A DNA stretch of 5,067 nucleotides, from contig CALHKJ010000514.1 in NCBI GenBank assembly GCA_938033975.1, positions 1-5,067 on the forward strand, written 5' to 3'. The position numbers and the translations under genes are program-made. This DNA is from an uncultured Saprospiraceae bacterium (GTDB lineage: Bacteria > Bacteroidota > Bacteroidia > Chitinophagales > Saprospiraceae). Below the pieces are notes generated by a model. It made no database searches. It was given only the letters and a program-made list of their open reading frames with translations, and was not told where the DNA came from. Shown in pieces: positions 1 to 5,067 of the stretch (positions within the stretch are counted from its first letter, which is position 1; every line of letters starts with the position of its first letter).

Positions 1-709
1 GACCTTCCGGCAAATTAAATTCTAGATTTTGAGTACCGCAACCATCAATATCCTCTCCTAGGTTTAGAAAATGTAAAGTGAATAAAGTTTTTTCTACTTC
101 ACCGTTTGGTAAATTTCTTATTGCTTCATAAACACCTGAAAGTGATCCATCAAATCCAGTGATTTCCAAACTAAAACCATTTCCAAAATTCGTATCATCT
201 TGAACCCAACGATATTCTCCTAATTCATCTTCTGGCATGTACATCGTTACAGAACCACCTCTGCAGATAGTTGCTTCTTGGATTCCTTTTTGGATAAACT
301 TTGATCTCATATATGGACCTGTGAAGAATGGACCTTGGTTTTCAATTACAAAGTCTTCAAGATTAACTTGACAATCATTTGCCCCTTGTGCATACACATT
401 GGTGTATGACCCCATTTCTCTTACTAAGTTTTGGGTTCCTGAAGCATTCATTTGCACTAAGGTAATTTGCTCCCCATCAAGGTCAGCAAAAACTAATATT
501 GGGAATATTTCAGTATCAGCTTGAATTGTGATATCAACAAAACTTTGACAACAATTACCTTCTATTGGACTGGTGGTAATTTCTGCAGTAATGCAAAGCG
601 ATTGTTGTTCTCCAAATAAATCAAGCTTATCTAAATCAGAAGAGTTAGCAAAGCTGACTGTATTAATAAGTAGGAAAATAAAAGTGGCAATTCTCGTTGG
701 GTAATTCAT
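1..709 (-). CDS. Secreted protein with Ig-like segment, N-terminal 236 residues (3' end outside window)
   Basis: The reading frame is open from an ATG at 709 to the left edge with no stop, so only the N-terminal 236 residues are visible. Residues 1-21 form a clear Sec signal peptide: R6, a hydrophobic stretch (IATFIFLLI), then probable signal peptidase I cleavage after VSFA. The mature part has Cys at 39, 53, 54, 113, 149 and 224. Residues 146-196 (ATICRGGSV ... GEYRWVQ ... LSGVYEA) resemble the Cys/Trp/GxY pattern of Ig-like or PKD-like modules common in exported Bacteroidota proteins. That family call is by pattern only. The protein should be exported to the periplasm, and the missing C-terminus may carry a T9SS sorting domain, which cannot be seen here. 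It shows no resemblance to the SdrD_B proteins upstream, and a terminator separates it from them. Function unknown. The ATG is preceded by A-rich sequence and an adjacent GAGG too close to act as a Shine-Dalgarno site. Confidence 0.85.
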   Translation of the reverse strand, partial: MNYPTRIATFIFLLINTVSFANSSDLDKLDLFGEQQSLCITAEITTSPIEGNCCQSFVDITIQADTEIFPILVFADLDGEQITLVQMNASGTQNLVREMGSYTNVYAQGANDCQVNLEDFVIENQGPFFTGPYMRSKFIQKGIQEATICRGGSVTMYMPEDELGEYRWVQDDTNFGNGFSLEITGFDGSLSGVYEAIRNLPNGEVEKTLFTLHFLNLGEDIDGCGTQNLEFNLPEG

Positions 710-772
710 CCTCTATTTTTTTTTGTAGTAATAGAGTGTTGAAAGTATTCATATTTCTTTTATGACTGATAG

Positions 773-780
773 CAAATATA
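773..780 (-). promoter_or_regulatory. Possible Bacteroidota -7 promoter box for the 709 gene
   Basis: The minus strand reads TATATTTG here, an exact match to the Bacteroidota -7 consensus TAnnTTTG, 64 bases upstream of the ATG at 709. No good TTTG-type -33 element is visible at the usual spacing, so this is a partial match in AT-rich sequence. The same octamer lies upstream of the neighbouring SdrD_B gene. The rest of 710-901 shows no gene or strong structure. Confidence 0.35.
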
Positions 781-901
781 GAGATGAAAAATCCAGATTA
801 AGCCATTTAAAAAAAATTATGGAAGCTACTTTACATGGATTTGCGCGCTTGTAGTGATGATGTAGAATTGGGGTATAGTTGCATTGTAGACTATAAAATT
901 G

Positions 902-934
902 AAAAAGCCGCTTTGAAAGATCAAAGCGGCTTTT
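902..934 (-). terminator. Rho-independent terminator of the 875-residue SdrD_B gene
   Basis: A perfect 14-bp inverted repeat (903-916 paired with 921-934) surrounds a 4-base loop. Read on the minus strand, the stem has a GC-rich core (GCCGC/GCGGC) and the 3' arm ends in a run of T (TTTTTC). It begins about 24 bases after the TAA stop at 958-960. The plus-strand copy also ends in TTTT followed by ATATAT, so it could act in both directions, but no plus-strand gene needs it. Confidence 0.9.
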
Positions 935-957
935 ATATATAAGTTATTCTAAAATTA

Positions 958-3585
958 TTATTTAATTATAATAAGATTTTTCTTCACGCTTTGTGAGCCA
1001 ATATTCAAAAGGATTGTATAAACACCTTGTGTCAATTGTGTTTCATCAATGAAGAAGACATGTTCACCATGGTCAACCCCATTTGAAAGTAACGTTTGTG
1101 CAACAGCTAACTTACCATTGCTATCATAAATTAGATAATTGATATTTTGATCTTTTTCAAAGACCTCAACACCTACTGAAAACTTACCAACTGAAGGATT
1201 AGGATAGATTCTCACCTTGCTTGGCCTCACTATTCTTTCTCCAACTTGTATTGAGATGGTTTTACTATAACTGTATTCTCCATTGAGATCAAATTGCTTG
1301 ATTCTGTAGTAGTAAACTCCCATTTCCAATAGATCGTAGTCCTCGAAACTGTAACTTGTTTCAGTATTACTATCACCTATTGAAGCAACTTTACCAATCG
1401 ATTGAAAATTAGAAATCGTATTAATAGATCTTTCAATTTCGTAAGTACTCACATTAAATTCCATTGCTAGATTCCATTGTAACCAGTTGTGATTTTTTCT
1501 GTTTTCTCCAGAAAAAGCAGTCCAGCTTACTGGAACAACTCCGAATATTAAACCTGCATCGACATTTGCACGATGTTCACCTGACCTAATATCATAATAA
1601 GGTGTAGTCATAGGGCCATTTGAATTATCTATATCACTATCAATTGACTCTGGGCCCATATTAGCTAAAGTGGCAGAGTATCCGGTGGGCGGATAGAACT
1701 TAAGATACACATCTGTTTGTTGTAGATAATCTATCATATAAGAACCGTCTCCATTGGTTACTGCCTCACCCATTAGATTTCCTTGTTGATTGAATGCTTG
1801 CACATATACATTAGCAAGACCACTTTCATTTGATTCTCTAAGACCATTCTGATTTGAGTCGACGAATACAAAATCTCCAATAGTACCCATTGGGTAGTAA
1901 CCTGCTCCAATGTCGCATTGCTCATCACCTGACAGAACTGTAAACGAATCTGTTGTACCAGGGCCATTAGATCCCGTAACATCGCTATCGTTTGTTTCAG
2001 ATCCTATATTTGCTTGTGCACTAACAAGTCCAAGTGGAGGCTCAAGAAACTCTAAATAATAAGTACCTGGAGCTGCACAAAACTTATAATAACCATCATC
2101 CGAAGGCGAATTTGGATTTGCATCAGTATAAGTATAATCCCAAAGGATGTACTGTCCATTTGCCATTTGTCTGTGAAGATTCACTCTCATGCCATTAACG
2201 CCATTTTCAGTTGAATCCCAAGTATTATTTTCATTTAAATCAAACCATACAAGTTGGCCTATAGAAACACATTTGTGAATTCCTGCAGCCCAAGAAAGGT
2301 CGTTTTCACCAGGGGATAATTGCGTGGTAGGTGTTGTACCATAGCCATTCGAATTATCGACATCACTATCACTTGTGTCATTATTTTGCACGTTAGGCAG
2401 CGTAATTGAGTATTCTAATGGTAGTATGAATTCAAGATAATAAGCACCAGGTGCTAAATCACTAAAAAGATAAGTTCCATTGGCATCTGTAAATACTGAA
2501 GAAACTGTAACACCATTCGACGCATTTAATAGCACTTGAATACCCTCTACACCTGGTTCGTTTGGATCTTGAACACCATTACCGTTAAGGTCCTCCCAAA
2601 CTAAACTTCCTAATGAAGCAAGCTGTACAACAGGTGCCTCAATTTCAAATGTAAAAGAAGCTTCATCATCATCTATTCCACTTCCATCTCCATTTTCATC
2701 AACAGTATCATCAGTTGTAGGATCACTATCGATATCGTCTCCATCATCTGAAATTATTTCTGCATTATGGCTAATGATTCCCCCTGCAAAATTAGGGTCG
2801 ATCATGTAAGTTAATTCCATAATAACTCCACTACCGCTTGTAATATTTCCAATAGTAAATGTACCACCTCCATTATCTGTAACATTCGGGTCGTCTGTGA
2901 GATCCTGAAATATTAGTCCCGAAGGTGCTTCATCTTGAATGACAATATTATTTCCATCAATTGTTCCTTGGTTGTCAACTAATATTTCAAAAGATATTAT
3001 ATCACCTGGTTGGTATGGACCAACAGAAGTTAAGTCTAAACTTAGAGCCAAATCATAAAAATCTTGAGTTATCATGACAACTGATATTGACACTTGATCT
3101 TCATCATCATCAATTGTATCTCCATCACCATTTTCATCAATATCAATTCCTAAACTAGGATCACTATCAATATCATCTCCATTGTCACTAATAATTTCTG
3201 CAAGGTTAACAATTGTACCACCGCTATGAGCAGGATCAATTTGATAACTTAATTCCATAGAAACACCACTACCAGTTGTAGGAACATTAAGAAATGTAAA
3301 ACTACCATCTCCATTATCTACTACATTTGAATCATCAGTTAATCCTTGATAAACTAAGCCAACTGGAGTAATGTCTTGAATTACAATATTTTCTCCATCC
3401 AAATTTCCTTCATTGGCTATTGTAATTTGGTAAGTAACAATGTCCCCTGGATTAAAAGGTCCAGCAGAAGTGAGGCTTTTATCAAGAGATAAATCAAATT
3501 GAGCAAAAGCCATTTGAGAATAAAAAAGAAGGCTAAAAAAAGCAATAAGCTTGTTAATAACGGGTTTCGAGAAATTCCGTTTCAT
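958..3585 (-). CDS. T9SS-exported multidomain surface protein (DUF11 x2, SdrD_B x3, Fn3-like, sorting tail)
   Basis: The complete 875-residue protein starts at the ATG at 3585. Residues 1-29 are a signal peptide (basic MKRN start, hydrophobic IAFFSLLFY, cleavage near AFA/Q). Domains in order: two DUF11-like beta-sandwich repeats (about 30-170 and 176-316), each closing with a DENGDG acidic loop; three SdrD_B-like repeats (about 324-438, 440-565, 567-682), each with a DxNxN...E loop and an SDxDxSNG.xTT motif; an Fn3-like segment (683-782, YEIERS ... YYYRIKQ); and a type A T9SS sorting tail (790-875: YPNPSVG, then GVYT ... KKNLIIIK). SdrD_B and DUF11 modules are known as structural, often calcium-stabilised stalks of surface adhesins. 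The tail directs passage across the outer membrane by T9SS and is normally removed. The inferred role is a surface-anchored or released adhesin; no ligand-binding or catalytic domain is recognisable. The frame extends to a TTG at 3615, but that would put ten polar residues ahead of the signal peptide, so the ATG is preferred. A terminator follows. Confidence 0.93.
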   Translation of the reverse strand: MKRNFSKPVINKLIAFFSLLFYSQMAFAQFDLSLDKSLTSAGPFNPGDIVTYQITIANEGNLDGENIVIQDITPVGLVYQGLTDDSNVVDNGDGSFTFLNVPTTGSGVSMELSYQIDPAHSGGTIVNLAEIISDNGDDIDSDPSLGIDIDENGDGDTIDDDEDQVSISVVMITQDFYDLALSLDLTSVGPYQPGDIISFEILVDNQGTIDGNNIVIQDEAPSGLIFQDLTDDPNVTDNGGGTFTIGNITSGSGVIMELTYMIDPNFAGGIISHNAEIISDDGDDIDSDPTTDDTVDENGDGSGIDDDEASFTFEIEAPVVQLASLGSLVWEDLNGNGVQDPNEPGVEGIQVLLNASNGVTVSSVFTDANGTYLFSDLAPGAYYLEFILPLEYSITLPNVQNNDTSDSDVDNSNGYGTTPTTQLSPGENDLSWAAGIHKCVSIGQLVWFDLNENNTWDSTENGVNGMRVNLHRQMANGQYILWDYTYTDANPNSPSDDGYYKFCAAPGTYYLEFLEPPLGLVSAQANIGSETNDSDVTGSNGPGTTDSFTVLSGDEQCDIGAGYYPMGTIGDFVFVDSNQNGLRESNESGLANVYVQAFNQQGNLMGEAVTNGDGSYMIDYLQQTDVYLKFYPPTGYSATLANMGPESIDSDIDNSNGPMTTPYYDIRSGEHRANVDAGLIFGVVPVSWTAFSGENRKNHNWLQWNLAMEFNVSTYEIERSINTISNFQSIGKVASIGDSNTETSYSFEDYDLLEMGVYYYRIKQFDLNGEYSYSKTISIQVGERIVRPSKVRIYPNPSVGKFSVGVEVFEKDQNINYLIYDSNGKLAVAQTLLSNGVDHGEHVFFIDETQLTQGVYTILLNIGSQSVKKNLIIIK
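1240..2147 (-). repeat. Paralogous block, copy A (partner at 4160-5067)
   Basis: This block aligns without gaps to 4160-5067 at a constant offset of 2920 bases. It encodes most of the second SdrD_B module, the third module and the Fn3-like segment. Protein identity by hand count is about 82% (module 2 part), 86% (module 3) and 83% (Fn3). Nucleotide identity is lower, with many third-position changes (16 of 60 differ in a spot check at 1561-1620). That fits an older tandem duplication kept under purifying selection. Confidence 0.88.
1540..2616 (-). repeat. Three tandem SdrD_B-like coding repeats
   Basis: Three consecutive modules (2272-2616, 1888-2268, 1540-1887) each begin with a G.(L/F)V(W/F).D.N motif, carry an acidic loop of the DxNxN...(D/E)xxE type, and end with an SDxDxSNG.xTT segment and a Gly-rich closing strand. 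This is the pattern of SdrD_B domains, rod-forming modules of bacterial surface proteins. The middle module is longer and holds two of the mature protein's three cysteines (residues 503 and 557); the third (439) lies just before it. Confidence 0.8.
2638..3498 (-). repeat. Tandem DUF11-like coding repeats (two copies, about 147 codons apart)
   Basis: Two consecutive copies (3076-3498 and 2638-3060) encode DUF11-like modules of about 141 residues. Shared motifs include PGDI near the start, NIVIQD, GSGV.MEL.Y.IDP and AEIISD.GDDIDSDP. Each ends in an EF-hand-like loop: residues 150-161 (D, N, D, G, D, I, D at positions 1, 3, 5, 6, 7, 9, 12) and 296-307 (D, N, D, G, S, I, D). This pattern suggests calcium binding, by inference from motif spacing. 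The copies differ at many positions, so the duplication is not recent. Confidence 0.8.
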
Positions 3586-3661
3586 GAAATTGAATTTTGG
3601 TCTTGATTGGGGCAAGAGGTTATTAGTATTCTACTGCTTACTAGACATATTAAATAAAATT

Positions 3662-3669
3662 CAAATATA
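3662..3669 (-). promoter_or_regulatory. Possible -7 promoter box for the 875-residue SdrD_B gene
   Basis: The minus strand reads TATATTTG, matching the TAnnTTTG -7 consensus, 77 bases upstream of the ATG at 3585. A second match, TACTTTTG at 3674-3681, lies just upstream and could be used instead. Neither has a convincing -33 TTTG at normal spacing, and the surrounding sequence is very AT-rich, so chance matches are likely. The rest of the 3586-3821 gap shows no gene or clear structure. Confidence 0.35.
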
Positions 3670-3821
3670 TAAACAAAAGTAAAATAGTTTACTATATATT
3701 ATAAAAATTTTACATATATAGTTCCAATTATATTAAATTTTTAGGGGAAAAAGAAGAAATTTGGCTAATGATCATGATTAACTAGCTTTAAATAGTCTAG
3801 AAATAGTTGGTAAGAGGTAAT

Positions 3822-3853
3822 AAAAAAGGAGCTATTCTTGCGAATAGCTCCTT
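3822..3853 (-). terminator. Rho-independent terminator of the upstream SdrD_B gene
   Basis: A perfect 12-bp inverted repeat (3826-3837 with 3842-3853) has a 4-base loop. On the minus strand the loop is GCAA closed by C-G, a stable GNRA tetraloop, and the 3' arm runs into TTTTTT. It starts about 21 bases after the TAA stop at 3875-3877, so transcription of the upstream gene probably ends here and the next gene uses its own promoter. Confidence 0.9.
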
Positions 3854-3874
3854 AGATTTTTAATAGGATAAATA

Positions 3875-5067
3875 TTAGTTACTGACAACAATCAGCTTCT
3901 TATTTATCACTGTTTTTCCAACATAAAGGTTCATGGTATAAATTCCAGGTTTCAAATGCTTTGCGCTCATTAGGAAAACATGTTTGCCTGCAGATATTGA
4001 GTTGCTTAAGCTAGTCCTGTTTGTTACCATTTTACCATCCATATCAATTATTGTATACTCAAGCATTGAGTTATTTTCATGGATTTCAAGCTCTAAAGAA
4101 AATTCATCTACCATAGGGTTTGGATAAACACTTGCTTTAGTTGGCTTAATTACAATATCTCCAACATCAATTGAAATGGTTTTACTGTAACTATACTCAC
4201 CATTTAGGTCAAGTTGTTTGATTCTATAATAGTAAACACCAGTTGCAACTAAATCATAATCCTCATAGCTGTAGCTTGTTTCTGTATTACTATCCCCTAG
4301 TGAAGCAAGCTTTCCAATTGATTCAAAATTAGAGATTGTATTTATAGACCTTTCAATTTCGTAATGGCTCACATTAAGTTCCATAGCTAAATCCCACTGA
4401 ATCCAATTATGAGTATCTCTATTTTCTCCATAGAAATCTGTCCAACTTACTGGAACAACTCCAAATATCAAACCTGCATCAACATGTGCACGGTGTTCGC
4501 CGGCTGAAATATTGTAATAAGCAGTGGTCATTGGACCATTAGAATTATCTATATCACTATCAATATTTTCTGCACCCATATTTGGCAAGGTAGCTGAGTA
4601 ACCTGTTGGTGGATAAAACTTAAGATAAACATCTGTTTGCTGCAAGTAATCCATCATATAAGAACCATCTGGATTAGTCATAGCCTCACCCATCAAGTCT
4701 CCTTGTTGATTGTATGCTTGGACATATACATTAGCAAGTCCATTTTCATTTGCATCTCTCAAACCGTTTTGATTTGAATCAACAAATACAAAATCACCAA
4801 TTGTACCCATTGGATAGTATCCTGCTCCAAGATCACATTTATCCTCTCCTGATAATACAGTAAAAGAATCTGTTGTACCTGCTCCATTACTTCCAGTAAC
4901 ATCACTATCATTATTTTCAGAACCAACATTTGCTTGAGCGATTACAAGCCCAAGTGGTGGCTCAACAAACTCTAGGTAATATGTTCCTGGAGGTGCACAG
5001 AATTTGTAGTATCCATCATCTGAAGGAGTACCTGGTTTATGACCTGTGTAAGTATAATCCCAAAGAA
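3875..5067 (-). CDS. T9SS-exported SdrD_B-repeat surface protein, C-terminal 396 residues (5' end outside window)
   Basis: The frame is open from the right edge to a TAA at 3875-3877. The Met at 4810 is internal: the 85 codons before it (4811-5067) read LWDYTYTG ... GAGYYP and match the paralogue's second SdrD_B module. The visible part contains the rest of that module, a complete SdrD_B module (window residues about 87-202), an Fn3-like segment (about 203-302; YEIERS, YYYRIKQ) and a type A T9SS sorting tail (about 310-396: YPNPMVD, then GIYT ... NKKLIVV). By family this is a cell-surface or released structural or adhesive protein exported by Sec and then T9SS. It is a close paralogue of the next gene, but its tail is only about 35% identical. 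Whether it also carries a signal peptide and DUF11 repeats cannot be seen. A GNRA-loop terminator follows. Confidence 0.92.
   Translation of the reverse strand, partial: LWDYTYTGHKPGTPSDDGYYKFCAPPGTYYLEFVEPPLGLVIAQANVGSENNDSDVTGSNGAGTTDSFTVLSGEDKCDLGAGYYPMGTIGDFVFVDSNQNGLRDANENGLANVYVQAYNQQGDLMGEAMTNPDGSYMMDYLQQTDVYLKFYPPTGYSATLPNMGAENIDSDIDNSNGPMTTAYYNISAGEHRAHVDAGLIFGVVPVSWTDFYGENRDTHNWIQWDLAMELNVSHYEIERSINTISNFESIGKLASLGDSNTETSYSYEDYDLVATGVYYYRIKQLDLNGEYSYSKTISIDVGDIVIKPTKASVYPNPMVDEFSLELEIHENNSMLEYTIIDMDGKMVTNRTSLSNSISAGKHVFLMSAKHLKPGIYTMNLYVGKTVINKKLIVVSN
4160..5067 (-). repeat. Paralogous block, copy B (partner at 1240-2147)
   Basis: This is the second copy of the tandemly duplicated SdrD_B/Fn3 coding block. 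It is cut by the right edge, so the full extent of the duplication is unknown. Similarity drops sharply below 4160, where the T9SS sorting tail begins. Confidence 0.88.

Noticed and set aside
902..934. Inverted repeat considered as a mobile-element end or attachment site.
   Set aside because: Position just after a stop codon, GC-rich stem, small loop and T-run fit a terminator; there is no transposase or target duplication nearby.
710..957. Search for a small gene or RNA in the gap between the first two genes.
   Set aside because: No credible start plus coding pattern, no tRNA-like or riboswitch-like fold; only a possible -7 box and the terminator are supportable.
1773..1982. A 69-codon minus-strand open frame inside the 875-residue gene.
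   Set aside because: It overlaps the second and third SdrD_B modules in another frame, has no recognisable domain or start context, and the enclosing frame is clearly the coding one.
3773..3782. Small palindrome ATGATCAT and flanking TAAT/ATTA as a possible operator.
   Set aside because: Short, AT-rich, not repeated elsewhere in the window, and not placed next to a convincing promoter; expected by chance.
1240..5067. Long direct repeats considered as insertion-sequence copies.
   Set aside because: The repeats are in-frame coding sequence for homologous domains with mostly conservative divergence; no transposase or terminal inverted repeats are present.

Overview
The window looks like a chromosomal fragment from an AT-rich member of the Bacteroidota, probably a marine or environmental flavobacterium or saprospirian. 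The evidence is two proteins with the C-terminal tail of type IX secretion system (T9SS) cargo (a YPNP motif, then a GxYT...KKLI end), the Bacteroidota-style Fn3-like linker ahead of that tail (YEIERS ... YYYRIKQ.D.NGEYSYSK), TAnnTTTG-like -7 promoter boxes, and start codons without usable Shine-Dalgarno sequences. T9SS is confined to this phylum and its close relatives.

All three genes are on the minus strand, so transcription runs from high to low coordinates. (1) 3875-5067 is the C-terminal 396 residues of a large SdrD_B-repeat T9SS cargo protein whose N-terminus lies beyond the right edge. It is followed by a strong hairpin terminator at 3822-3853. (2) 958-3585 is a complete 875-residue paralogue: signal peptide, two DUF11-like repeats each ending in an EF-hand-like acidic loop, three SdrD_B-like repeats, the Fn3-like linker and a T9SS type A sorting tail. 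A 14-bp-stem terminator at 902-934 follows it. (3) 1-709 is the N-terminal 236 residues of an unrelated secreted protein with a signal peptide and an Ig-like segment, cut by the left edge. Genes 2 and 3 each have a possible TATATTTG -7 box upstream, and the terminators suggest the genes are transcribed separately.

Together they look like a small cluster of exported surface or adhesion proteins. The two SdrD_B proteins are tandem paralogues, about 82-86% identical by hand count over the SdrD_B and Fn3 parts but only about 35% identical in the T9SS tail. No enzyme, RNA gene, CRISPR array, insertion sequence or phage feature was seen. The region reads as a fairly ordinary T9SS adhesin locus; the most interesting points are the tandem duplication, the abrupt change in conservation at the sorting domain, and the start-site corrections.
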